In this document: positions 1-10,683 of the stretch, piece after piece | How the letters are laid out: the number at the start of each line of letters is the position of its first letter | Position numbering within the stretch: the stretch's first letter is position 1 | NCBI GenBank assembly: GCA_026315105.1 | Contig: CM048744.1 | Span: forward strand, 350,137,668-350,201,667 | Length of the DNA: 64,000 nucleotides | Direction of reading: 5' to 3' | From: Locusta migratoria | Lineage: Eukaryota > Arthropoda > Insecta > Orthoptera > Acrididae | The notes under the pieces: generated by a model | What the model saw: only the letters and a program-made list of their open reading frames with translations | The model's database searches: none | Told to the model about the DNA's origin: nothing | Program-made: the position numbers and the translations under genes

Positions 1-77
1 ATTCGAACCCCCGACCGTAATGGCCGTGCAGACTGCGACTGGCACGCCGCAGACTGCTCGGCTACTCCGGCAGGCTA
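1..77 (-). repeat. tRNA-headed SINE fragment (family A)
   Basis: Reverse complement of the head of the main SINE family in this window. It keeps the B box (reverse complement of GGTTCGAATCC) close to the first base. The copy is cut by the window start on one side and joins an RTE LINE 3' end on the other. Better copies lie at 33701-33893 and 60160-60355. Confidence 0.85.
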
Positions 78-127
78 GGAGAGCTGCATCAAACCTGTCT
101 CTGGAATGAAGACCACAACAACAACAG
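78..127 (+). mobile_element. RTE LINE 3' terminus
   Basis: The last 50 bp match the 3' end of the nearly full-length RTE copy at 26725-26773: a GAGCTGCATCAAACC stretch, then GAAGACCACAACAACAAC and a CAA repeat. Only the terminal part is present, as expected for a strongly 5'-truncated insertion, or for one cut by the SINE next to it. Confidence 0.8.
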
Positions 128-688
128 TATGTTTTGTGCATCATCATGAGTGTATCTTGCACAAGAATGACTAATGGACAAATAAATGAATAGATACTGA
201 ATGCACACCAAAACCTCATTGGCAAAATTATGTGCAACTTGGCAGAAAGACAAGTCAGGTGTACATCAAGAATGTAGTGGTTCTCTCAATTTTCATTAAT
301 GTCTGATGCTTGCTTGACAGCCATGGATGAAAGGGTATCAAATAATTTTATGATCATGGAGAAAGCTACAAACTGCCTAAAGCCAGGCTGCAAGTGATAT
401 CAGCACAGAGCACTGCATTTCTCTGCCCGGTAACAATATCGCTTGACTTCATTTAACAGCATAAATGCCATCCATCACCATAATGCTCAGGAAAACACTA
501 ACCATGGATACACTGCACTAATTTGCTATTTCCTACCAACCAATTAGAAGCCTTTCCTACCAATTATGTAATAGCATAGCAAAGACAATTTGTGCACCCA
601 GTATCATCTGTTATGTTTTATGACTCCCAATATCATCTGTTTTTTTTTTTTTTCTGAACGTCAACTTCTTCACCATATAAACATATAC
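128..688. other. no feature recognised
   Basis: AT-rich sequence with a T-run near 640-653 and no coding or repeat signal that I can name. The short frame at 611-805 on the minus strand crosses the T-run and the edge of the foldback element and is not a gene. Confidence 0.6.
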
Positions 689-1410
689 AACAGAAATACA
701 AATTCTAAATATTGAAACATTTTGACCATTTTGGGCCACTGAAACAAACTCAGTGGCGAAGCTGAAAATGTGTGCTGGACTGGGATTCGATCCTGGATTT
801 CCCACTTCGGGCCAGCGGTTGCCTTAACTAATTAGGCTATCCAGGCACACTTCTCTTTCAACCCAACTTCTCAACTTATAGCACACAATGATTGTAGTGC
901 CTCCTGCCCATTGGTTCTTCTTGCTCACAGCCTATACTATATTCCTACAAGGTATTGAGCATTTGAATGTGTCTGCATTCAAATTGTCAATGTCTGTTGG
1001 TGGCATATTTAGGAATTATTGATATGGTGTCTGTTCTTTCAGACATATTTCGACACATCTGAAAAAACATACACCATATCAATAATTCTAGAATATGCCA
1101 CCAACAGACATTGACAATTTCAATTTGGACACATGTAAATGTTCGATCCCTTGCGAGTATACAGTATAGGCTGCAAACAAGAGGAACTAATGGGCAGGGG
1201 GCACTACACTCGTTGTGCGCTATAAGTTGAGAAGTTGGGTTGGAAGAGAAGTGTGCCTGGATAGCCTAATTAGTTAAGGCAACCGCTGGCCTGAAGTGGG
1301 AAATCCAGGTTCAAATCCCAGTCCAGCAAAAATTTTCAACTTCGACTTTGAATTTATTTCTATACCATGAAATGGTCAAAATGTTTCAAATTCATAAAAT
1401 TATGGCTGTT
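689..1410. repeat. tRNA-headed foldback element (long inverted repeat)
   Basis: Two arms of about 350 bp (689-1041 and 1057-1410) are reverse complements with scattered mismatches and small indels around a 15-bp centre. Each arm carries the same tRNA-like head. On the plus strand in the right arm it runs about 1253-1327, with an A-box-like TAGCCTAATTAGTTAAGGC and a B-box-like GGTTCAAATCC. The left arm has the reverse complement near 775-855. The centre holds the palindromic GATATGGTGTCTGTTCTTTC module. It is either two SINEs inserted head to head or a true foldback unit. No TSD was found. Confidence 0.8.
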
Positions 1411-1424
1411 AATGTTAACAAATG

Positions 1425-1476
1425 GTGTCTGTTATTTTGGACATGCCCGAAAGAAGAGACTCCATATCGATAATTG
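1425..1476. repeat. copy of the GGTGTCTGTT palindrome module
   Basis: AATGGTGTCTGTTATTTTGG is followed by ACATGCCCGAAAGAAGAGAC and TCCATATCGATAATT, an imperfect palindrome. The same module forms the core of the adjacent foldback and recurs near 51645-51690. It looks like the 3' body of a tRNA-headed repeat family whose head is missing here. Confidence 0.55.
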
Positions 1477-1624
1477 TACAATAGGAATAGTTGTTACATA
1501 AAGCTGCAATTCCATAAATAAGCTTGTTCTGAATTATACTGATTATTCTGTACATTCCTTGTAAAATAGAAACACAGTGTGATAATTAGTCAAATGAGAA
1601 ACTGTATTAACTAAAAAATACTCT

Positions 1625-1750
1625 TTAATTTGAGGTATACAGGATGAGTTAAAAAAATGTTTGCAAATTGACATTGCACATCTGACATACAACAAGGATC
1701 AGTAATCACATAGGAGCCAAGAGTCACAACTGTTTAAGTTGGCCATACAT
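1625..1750 (-). mobile_element. possible mariner-type 3' end fragment
   Basis: The segment around 1680-1735 (ACAACAAGGATCAGTAATC, then CACATAGGAGCC and GTCACAA) matches the segment at 4145-4190, which lies just past the DDE remnant described below. It is probably the tail of the same transposon family. No coding sequence is kept. Confidence 0.4.
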
Positions 1751-2099
1751 TCTCCAGAACCAAGTTGATGGTCACAGGTATCTTCTATTCCTAAGAGAGA
1801 TGAAGATTCTCCTGGACTGACATGATGGTCACATGTATTCCTGTGAGACTTAGTGAATGATGGTTCCATACTTATTCATCACCACATTTTATTTCAGCAT
1901 GACAGAGCCCCAGTTTGCATTGCTGCCTTGGCATCCCTGTTCTAACAGTCTCCCACCTATCAAAACCGACTAGTCAATGATTCTCAAACAACCGGCCCAG
2001 GATACTCAACCTGCTGCTCCACCGGATGAACGTCTGCAGTATGTGGAAGCAGCATAGACAGTTATAGCCCAGCAACACATTTATAGCTTCTTTGAGTCA

Positions 2100-2690
2100 G
2101 TTCTAAGGCATGTAGCCAATAACAGTAGCCCGAAGCCATGAAATGAGAGAGATCCTACCAAGATCCTTCCCCTCCCTCCTAAAGTCGTGTCTGTCACCAA
2201 TCCGATCTCCACAACATCCTAGTCCATCCCTATGCGAGTCCAAATCCCAACCTCTTTGCACAGGGATCATATCCCTTTGGTGACCCCGATCCAAGACCTG
2301 TCAAATCCACCCATTCAAGACTTCTTATTAATGTGCCATCAGAGACCAGGCCACCTGTGAAAGTGGTCGTATCAGTTATCTACTCCACCACAATCATTTC
2401 ACAGCTTTCTGCATTGGTATGACTACTGACCAGCTGTACATCTGATGGAATGGTAAAATGGCCTCCACTAATATGTGCCCAAGAGTAAAGTGGACCACCC
2501 TGTAGTACAACATGCAGCTGAGGATTATATTCTTAATTTCAATGGCTGTTTTACAATACAGGCCACCTGCATTCTCTCATTTACAACAAGCTAAAATTTA
2601 CAGATGGGAGTTATTCTTACAGCACAGTCTATGGTCTTGTAACCATTCTTGCCTCAACCTTAGGTAGTGTACATGCCATTTTTCCTCTTT
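2100..2690 (+). mobile_element. Penelope-like element fragment, old copy
   Basis: Aligns by eye with 12510-12985: shared blocks include GAGATCCTACCAAGATCC-like text, CCACAACATCCTAGTCCATC, GGGATCATATCCCT, GGCCACCTGTGAAAG, TGGACCACCCTGT and CATGCAGCTGA. It covers the part 3' of the reverse transcriptase. It is much more diverged than the two copies at 8.4-13.5 kb and has no open frame. Sequence from 1751 to 2099 was not assigned. Confidence 0.7.
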
Positions 2691-4179
2691 TCTAGTATTT
2701 CCTGTTCCACTCCCCTACACCTTCACCGCATTACAAGGTGCATATTAAATTCCCTGCATACCCTGCTAGATAGCACAGATTTTTCAGTCCCCACTCTTGA
2801 CCATGCATGTTGCCCTTTCACTGTCACCTCTCGTCACTGCTGAAGTGGCTGTCAAGTCACAGTGGTTGGAGATAGGAGTGATCTGAGCATGTGTTGTTGA
2901 AGTCCGCAAGTCACTAAAGAATCTTTTTGTTTTCACCTTGCATTTTCTGGCACGTTTAATATAATGTAAGAAGTAATAAATTTATTGTTACAGTAAGCAA
3001 TAAATGTTTTGCATTAATGACACTTAACCTTGGCACTATGTACTATTTAGTTACCTTCGAAAACTGTGATTTGAAAATGGTGCCATCTTGATAATAGTGA
3101 TGTTAAATGTGTTGCAGTGATGATAAATTAAATAAGAAAACTGGCTCACACTAAATGTTACTGACCTTAATTAGATAATAAGTTATAGAATAGACAGTAA
3201 AAGTTTGTTAATGGAAACTTGTTTAGCAAAAATAATGGACAGTTGTTTACAGTGAACAGTGCTGAAGCAACCACCTACAATATAGATGGAACAAAATCTG
3301 TTTTTATATTTCTTCTTCCTGCTCCGAGAGTAATTACATGATGAATAATACACTAAGGTCACTGAACTTTTCAAATATTACACAGTTTTCCTGCTATTAA
3401 CTCTTATTTTTGTCAAACTAACATATAAATGATTTACACTATCTGGCACCTTGCACTTGCTCGCCCCTTGAGTATAATGTGAAATCTTCGGGTACACAGG
3501 TTACATTTCAACTTATGATATATTTGTATATTGAAATAGCTACCACAGCTAGAGAATATGAGAAAAAGGCTACTGTTATGAGAAACTAAGCTATAATATC
3601 TAGGAGTAAAAGCTAATAAACTTTGGAAATAAAATTAATTTTTTATTACACAATGTTGTCAATAATTCACTATCATAGAGTAATCTAGTAACAGTTTAAA
3701 ACTAAAAATTTATTTTAAGCCCATTTTGAGTCAAAATTAAATTCAGCATTATTTATGTACTGATTTCCAGCCTTTCTGCATACATTTCTACTTTTTGCAG
3801 TTTCTTCCTCAGGGCTGTTTGTAATGTTTTCTCTGAGGATTGCTGTTTGTAGTGTCATTTGGTGGTAACTTCTTTCTTCAGGTAGCTCAAGAAATTTCCA
3901 CTGTATATAATCATCCAAGTTTCAAGCACTCATCTTCGAGTGTTAATGCATCATACAATTATAGTAACCCTGGATCATGACCGTCACAAAGTGAGTTTTT
4001 TCTTTGGATGCACATCTCAACGTCTGCATTCTGAAGAATACATAGTAGTGCTAGTCCTCACATTGATGTCAAGGTGTGCAAGGGTTTCTGTAAGTTGTTT
4101 ACTCAGGGACCGGAATGGACTATCTCCTTTTTATAAATATCTTGACAACAAGGATCATTAATCACATAGCAAGCAGGGG
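2691..4179. other. no feature recognised
   Basis: About 1.5 kb of AT-rich sequence. Short frames at 3183-3374 and 3715-3918 (minus strand) and 3940-4161 (plus strand) have no motif, no typical composition and no good context. I see nothing that supports a gene. Confidence 0.6.
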
Positions 4180-4490
4180 TCACAAAGGCCTTCCATGTCA
4201 ATTAGATGGCATTACCATTATTTATTCACATGCACACCTACTTCAGAAGATGCATCAAGACACACCAGACATCAGCACTGCATTGAATGGCACATCCTTT
4301 TCAAGATATCTTGAAGACATCCTGCTGCCACAACAATCCTGCACTTTAGGTACCCCAGTATATCATATACAATGCCCTTCAGATATTCCCACAGGACAAA
4401 ATCAATTAGGGACAAATCAGATGATTATGGTGGTTATACAATCACTACAGCGGCCAGTTTAGCAACCAGGAAAGGTCACCTGTAGATGTG
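4180..4490 (-). pseudogene. mariner/Tc1-superfamily DDE transposase, C-terminal remnant
   Basis: Minus-strand translation gives SSDLSLIDFVLWEYLKGIVY, which fits the mariner/Tc1 block around the third catalytic Asp (usual form SPDLxPLDFxLW). It is followed by RIVVAAGCLQDI and RMCHSMQ, which resemble the C-terminal helices of these transposases. A stop codon interrupts the frame after CHSMQC. Nothing upstream of the third Asp is recognisable. It marks an old cut-and-paste transposon that cannot make active enzyme. Confidence 0.7.
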
Positions 4491-4504
4491 CCCTTACTTG
4501 GCTG

Positions 4505-5605
4505 CTGAAATGGCATCATCAAATAGCAAATTCTTCATTTCTTCTCTCTGAACTTTAATCTGTTCTCCCAATTTCTCCTTGCTTTTCAACACACTTGGCT
4601 CAATGTACAGATTGGAATAAGATTGGAGAAAGGCTTCAACACTTATAACTGCTGCCTGACTTGTACAAGTTGAATATAACTCTTTGCTCCATATATTTTA
4701 CCCCTGCTATCTTGAATATTTGAAAGAGTGTGTTCCAGTCCACATTATCAAAAGTTTTCTCCAAATCTACAAAAGCTAAAAATGTAGGTTTGCCTTTCCT
4801 TATAACTTACTTTCTAATATAAGTCTTAAGGTAACAATTGCCTCACATGTTCCTGCATTTCTCTTAAATCCAAGCTGATTTTCCCCCAAGGTCTGATTCT
4901 ACCAGTTTTTTTAGTTAGTCTTTGAATAATCCATTTTAGTATTTTGCAACCATGACTTATTAAACTGATAGTTCTGAAATTTTTACACTTGTCTACACTT
5001 GCTTTCTTTTGGATTGTAATTAATATATTCTTCTTGAAGTCTGGTAATATTTCCCATTGTCTCTTACATATGGCAACAAGGTGGAATAATTTCTTCATGA
5101 CTGGCTCTCCCAACAATATCAGCAGTTCAGGGTGTATATCATCTACTCCAGGGGCCTTGTTTTGACTAAAATCTTTCTCTGCTCTGTCAAATTCTTCTCG
5201 GAGTATCGTATCTCCAATATCACCTTCATCTCCTTCCTCTTCCATTTTTACAATACTGATTTCAAGTTCATTTCCCTTGTATAGGCCCTCTATATAGGCC
5301 TTCCATCTTTCAGGTTTCCCTTCTTTGCTTAGTACTGGTTTTCCATCTGAGCAGCTGAGGCTGCTTTTCTCATCTCCAAACAGTTCTTACATTTTCCTGT
5401 AGTGGTAACTATCTTTCCCATAGTTATACATTCTTCTATGGACTTGCATTTGTTTTGTAGCCACTCTTGCTTAGCTGATCTACACTTCCTGTCAACCTAA
5501 TTTTTTAGCCGTCTATACACCCTTTTGCTTGCTTTACTTGCTGCATTTTTATATTCTCTGCTGCCATCGATTAAGTACAGTATCTCCCATGTTATTTTTT
5601 GTCCT
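4505..5605 (-). pseudogene. RTE LINE fragment, reverse transcriptase region
   Basis: Minus-strand frames match the RTE copy at 25100-25930. Visible blocks are EEFDRAEKDFSQNKAPGVDD (RT finger region), LLGEPVMKKLFHL and NFRTISLISHGCKILKWIIQ. The longest piece lies at 4826-5245 and several frameshifts occur. The copy begins just after the endonuclease and stops in the palm before FADD, so it lacks both LINE ends. It is older than the copy at 45266-46586, judged by divergence. Confidence 0.9.
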
Positions 5606-6649
5606 TAATCCATTGAGTAAAAGTTTTATAAATTAAATGTCTTGCAAATAAAACTTTATTTTGAACCTAAACATGGTTTTCATGAGCAGGTACTCACCGA
5701 CTAAGATATTCAAGTATTCCTCATGGTCTGCCACATGTAGTGTCATTTTTACAAGCAATTCTTCACATAAACTAAACTTAACTGAAGGTCTCCATATAGT
5801 TTAATTAAGTAATTAACAATATTATGGAACATTGCTTAACAGTACATATGGGTTTGTTTCCAGAGTGAAGTTTTGTCAGCAGTGGAATTTGCATTGTTTT
5901 TGTAACTTTCTGGCAGATTACAAGTGTATTCTGAACTGGGGCTCAACTCTGGGACCTATACCTACTGACACAGTCATAAATGAATGTAACAGACTTATAT
6001 CCAAAAATATACTCATGTGTGTGCAACTGGAAACCAGTGTCATCTCTTCAGGGCGTGCAGATTGTACAAAATGCCTTATAAAGTACATTATATCTATATT
6101 GTTGTAAAATGTTCCCTGCAAATGTTTCATTTACAAGTTTTCAATATTTATTTACAGCTGACACTCTTGACTTATCAATAACAACTAAATGCAGCAAACT
6201 GAAAATTATTGCAGTTTTACATATGCGCATAGGGGGGGGGGGGGGGGGGGCTCAGGCAATAACCATTGTAAATTATGTCAGTAACAAACACTGTAAATTA
6301 TGACATATATTGCAACTTGTAAAGCATTACAACATATTTGGGGGAGGGGAGGGGGAGATTGTTGCCTTTCATCCCCTCCTTGGCTACAACATTGTATGAA
6401 ACTATACATAGATTTATATAAATTTGTCCTATGCACTACTCCCCCAGCAGTAACGAAGTTATGAAATATGTCTTGATAATGTACAACACATTAACACAAA
6501 ACAAAAAAATCATATTGGAATGACAAAAGATATGATTCAAAACACAACTTCACATTATATGAATGTCAAAAGGATACAATATGATCACAAATACCTCTTT
6601 ACAATGTCTGATGTAACTTTAATATTAATTTTTCACAGATATAACTCAG
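5606..6649. other. no gene; G-tract at 6231-6250
   Basis: No coding signal. An uninterrupted run of about 20 G lies at 6231-6250, and purine-rich GGGGGAGGGGAGGGGGAGA at 6340-6360. Overlapping small frames on both strands at 5832-6303 are not supported by any motif. The Gypsy 3' LTR could lie here, but I could not define its ends. Confidence 0.55.
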
Positions 6650-6867
6650 TGTAAGAAACAAGCTGAAAATCTTACAGTTCTTCCGGGCTTTGATACTCTG
6701 ACACTTGGAGTTGGTTGATCAGTGGACTTTTGTGGTTGAGTGTCCTTAACAATGTTTGGAAGAACCCTTTTTAATTACCTTTCTTCCTAAAAGAGATAGT
6801 CTCGTTTAAGTCTGTCCACTGGCACATTTATGTTTTGCACTTCTTCTTGATAGTGATGTATTTTTCA
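6650..6867 (-). pseudogene. Ty3/Gypsy polyprotein, C-terminal end
   Basis: Minus-strand text reads VQNINVPVDRLKRDYLF in one frame and, after a shift, STDQPTPSVRVSKPGRTVRF before a stop. Both resemble the tail of Gypsy integrase and polyprotein (usual forms VNVDRLKPAY and SGRxVRFPxRF). It continues the Gypsy segment at 7326-8165, from which it is separated by an RTE LINE. The RT palm, RNase H and most of the integrase are missing between the two parts. Confidence 0.6.
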
Positions 6868-7325
6868 TGTCCTGTTGTGTTGTGGTCTTTGGTCCGGAGA
6901 CTGATTTGACGCAGCTCTCTGCTCTATCCTGAGCAAGCCTCTTCATCTCCTCAAAGAACGACAACCCAAATCTATTTGAATCTGCTTACTGTATTATTCA
7001 TCTCTTGATCTCCCTCTGTGATTTTTGACCCACACACTTCCCTCCACTGCTAAATTCATGATTCCTTGATATCTAAGAATGAGTCCTACTAATCAATCTC
7101 TTCTTTTAGTCAAGCTACACCAAAAATTCCTTTTCTCTCCAATTCTGGTCAGTACCTCTTCATTTGATATGCAATGTGATGTTCAGCATTTTTCTGTAAC
7201 ACCACATTTAAAAAACCTTTATTCTCCTCCTGTCTGAACCACTTATTGTCAATGTTTCACTTCTGTACAGGGCAATACTCCACACAAATGTCTTTAAAAA
7301 AGACTTCCTTGCACTTAAATTAAAA
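6868..7325 (-). mobile_element. RTE LINE, 5'-truncated 3' end
   Basis: Minus-strand match to the last 450 bp of the RTE family. It runs from NLSARKSFLKTFVWS through RSETLTISGSDRRRIK to the terminal TGGTCTTTGGTCCGGAGAC block. It lies inside the Gypsy remnant, in the same orientation. The upstream junction is near 7325. Its frame joins the Gypsy frame and makes a 200-codon chimeric reading frame (7208-7810). Confidence 0.85.
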
Positions 7326-8165
7326 TAAAGTTTATTATTATTCATAAACATAACTTCATTAATAAATTTCACAAATATTGAAGTTGCATTCTGCAGGTGA
7401 AAATTCATTACATTATTTTCATACAGTCTAAATGGTGTTATTATGGCTGCCTTGCCCTCATATTCTTCAGCAGTGTGTCTCTGATAATAAGAAAATATTT
7501 TAGAAAATATGTTCTTGCTGTACAGATTATTTTGGAAATCTTTATTCTGGCAGGGTACAAGATAAAGGCCAGAAACTCTGCTTTCATTTAACCATTTGTA
7601 ATTTCCACATGGATGTGATGAATCATCTTTCTTGTGTACCAGCTGAAGAGGACTAGCCCATTCAGATTTAGTTGGCCTAATGATGCCATTGTCTAGTATG
7701 AATTGCAATTGTTTTGTGATTCTCTTATGCTTCATGTCTACCCGTCTGCCCCCCCCCCCCCCCAATGACTGGTGGACATTCAATAGTAATTTAGTATTTG
7801 CCATTGTCATTCATTTTGCCATGTTCCAAATTAGGTTTTGCTATGTCTGGATACTGCGACAATAAGACGGTAAATTTTGGGTTTTGACTCATAGTACTTA
7901 AGATATTTTCCTCTGAGACTGATATAAGTTTGCCTTCAGGACTGAGCTTAGTTACATCACCTATTAATCTTGTATCATTTAAATTTGTTTAAAAAAATCA
8001 GCTCCAAATAAAGCTTTATCAATCTTTGCTTCAATTAACAGCCACTGAAATTCATGTCTCAATGCCAAATCTATGGCAGAAAGTTCAATCCCATATGTAG
8101 GAATTTCAGTACCATTAGCAGCATACAATTTCTTTGGTGATTCTCCTTTAACGTTTGAATGACTT
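7326..8165 (-). pseudogene. Ty3/Gypsy pol remnant, protease to reverse transcriptase
   Basis: From 8160 downward, minus-strand translation shows KKLYAANGTEIPTYG, then LSAIDLALRH and EFQWLLIEAKIDKALFGAD, the typical end of a Gypsy aspartic protease (ADF position). A frameshifted linker with TRLIGDVTKLSPEGKLIS follows. RT then starts with FILDNGIIRPTKSEWASPLQ and continues to KNIFSKI and NATSIFVKFINEV. A C/G run at 7751-7763 lies in the RT N-terminus. Frameshifts and the LINE junction destroy the gene. No LTRs were identified. Confidence 0.85.
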
Positions 8166-8617
8166 GGAACTTGCCACTAATTTTTATTCATTTATTTCTT
8201 ACTCCAATGATACAACTGTGATAAGCTCACAAGGATATAAAGTGTGTCAGTAAACAATTGTTACATGGTCAATCATACATAAGAAATACTATGTAGTATT
8301 TGCATTTTGCTTATGTGTTAGCATAGACAAATAAACCAAACATTAGACAAAGTAATCGAAAAACAAATACAAGTTACAAACAATTTAACAATGGAAAATC
8401 CAATAGGAATATCAATAAAGGAGGATAGATAACAACTCACCATAAAGAGGCTCACTAAGCTGCTGGCAGACACAAAAATAGGTAATCACATTCACACAAC
8501 TTAAATTTTCAGTCATGGCCTTCATGAGAAAAAGAAACACATACATTCATGCAATCACTCAGACAACTATACACACACAACTATCATGCCGGGCCACTCC
8601 AGCAACACAAGCTAGAC

Positions 8618-9762
8618 CAGAGGTTCCCAAACTAGGGGATGCACCCCCCGTGGGGGCGGGGGGGGGGGTGTGATCATGTTGCAAGGGGGGCGAGGGTGAA
8701 GTTAGTGGTATAAACCTAATATTTCTTTTTAATACCGATATTTTAATAAAATGAATGTGCAGGTATTAATGATAGATAATGGTGCTATTATAAATGCAAT
8801 TGTTTGGCATCCCACTTCCTGCAATCCTATCTCAATAACCTATCTTAGAACACACAGCTTTTGAAGATCACGTTTAGAATCTCACACACAGAAACTCTCA
8901 AAATTACAAATGTGATATGCGTTAATTCTAATATATCAGCTTTGTAAACAACTTACTTCTGACAATTGGAAATCAGAAAAGTCAGGTATTAACTATTCTG
9001 TTAATTTGTACACATTAATTGAACGTAATCATGATATAACTTTTAGCCGTAGTAGGCTATATTCATCAGAGTAATAATTACTATAATGCGTAACTACAAA
9101 AATGCCATTTTATTACCCTGTCAACCCATGGAGATGCGATTACAGTGACTTAAATAGACTGTATACACTTTGAATGGTGAAGAAATGGTGTGCAGCAAGG
9201 GATTGTAATCAAGGTAAGGAAGTTCTTTTATTCATATTTTTTTAAAGTTTTGTGTAGTCTGCAAAATTATTTCATAAAACTTATTTTTTGTCTGGTTCTG
9301 GGAACTGGGCCTTTGTCACCGTTTGGTAACTGTCGTCATTGGCATAAATGCCAACCTATGCACAATGACAATCAGGAGCGCTATAGGCGTACAAATCAGT
9401 GATGTTCGTTAACACCATGACTGAGTGACTATTTTTGATAATGAGTGAAAGTAATAAGCTACACTCAATTTAAAACAATGGCCCACATCTACTAACCTGC
9501 AAAGGTGGCAACTATTGTTCCTTGTTTACCAAGTACTTTCTTTACTTTAGGAGTGGCTTATAATCACTAGACTAGACTGATGACGTTATAACTGTGACTC
9601 AATACATAAACAACCCACCATGTTACATGACGACACCATCACAAATTTTTCAATAGTTTCTTGATAATTAATAAAAATCTCTATAAATTTTTAGGGGGGG
9701 GGCATGGAAGTTTTCTTTTCGGCAGAAGGGGGATGTAACAAACAAAAATTTGGGAACCTCTT
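8618..9762. mobile_element. hAT-type DNA element, 1145 bp, non-autonomous
   Basis: Terminal repeats CAGAGGTTCCCAAAC and TTTGGGAACCTCTT are flanked by a perfect 8-bp target duplication, AGCTAGAC, at 8610-8617 and 9763-9770. CA...TG-like ends and an 8-bp TSD are hallmarks of hAT elements. The last base of the right end deviates (T for G). It split the 3' tail of the PLE, so it is younger than that copy. Inside is a run of GC and G tracts at 8641-8669 and no transposase frame. Confidence 0.9.
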
Positions 9763-10683
9763 AGCTAGACTGTGAATGGGGTAGGGAGTGGAGGAAGAAG
9801 GATGCAGGGGTAAAGGTGAGGATGGAAAGTGCTCTGATAGGCGGGAATTTGAATTGCAGCAATGAATACAGTGAAGGGAAGGGGTGGGAAAGGATGAAAG
9901 GAAGGTGTAGAGGAGTGTGAGGAGGGAGTGGGTGGATTTGAAATGATAAGAATTGTAAGGAAAAATGAAAATAGGAAAACAAAAAACAAGGAAAAATGGA
10001 AAAATAAAGTTAGAAAAAAAAGGGAACAAAATAAAGTTCGGTAAAAAAATAAAGTTAGGGAAACAGGAAAAAATTAAATAAAAAATAAGTAAGAATAAAA
10101 GTAATAAATTAAAGGTCTATTGTAAGTGGTGATACAAAGTTGTAAGGAAGGCATGAATGTAGGATAATGGGTGGTGAAGGAAGAGGGGGGCAGATGTTAG
10201 GCATAGGGTGCAGGGATGGGAAGTTATCTTAGGTTGACGCCAGTATGGTTGCGGGACCATAGAATGTGTTGAAGGGACAACTCCCATCTGTGCAGTTCAG
10301 AAGAGCTGGTGGTGGAGGGGAGGATCCAGATGGCTTGCGTAGTGAAGCAGCCATTGAAATCCAGAGTACTGTGTTCAGCTGCATGCTGTGCCACAGGGTG
10401 GTCCATGCAATGATTGCATCAGAGGTGGTATGTCACATGGCTGCTTTCACAGGTGGCCCGAACTCTGACTGGATAGGATAAAGCCTGTGACGACTGGAAT
10501 AGGAAGTGCTGGGTGGGTGGATTGGGCAGGTTTAGCATCGGGGTCTTCCACGGGGACATGATCCCTGTGGTAAGGGGTTGGGGTTGGGAGTGGCAGATGG
10601 ATGGACTAGAATGTTGTGGAGGTTAGGTGGGCGATGGAACACCACTTTAGGAGGAGTTCATAGAATCTTGGGTAGGATGTCTC

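Noticed and set aside
9179..9226. MVKKWCAARDCNQG followed by a GT, resembling a THAP first exon inside the hAT
   Set aside because: Only about 14 residues, with no downstream domain exon found in the element.
9691..10029. Overlapping Pro/Ser/Phe-rich frames on the minus strand
   Set aside because: They follow from a purine-rich 3' tail of the PLE that is repeated, inverted, near 13059-13334. Low complexity and no domain.
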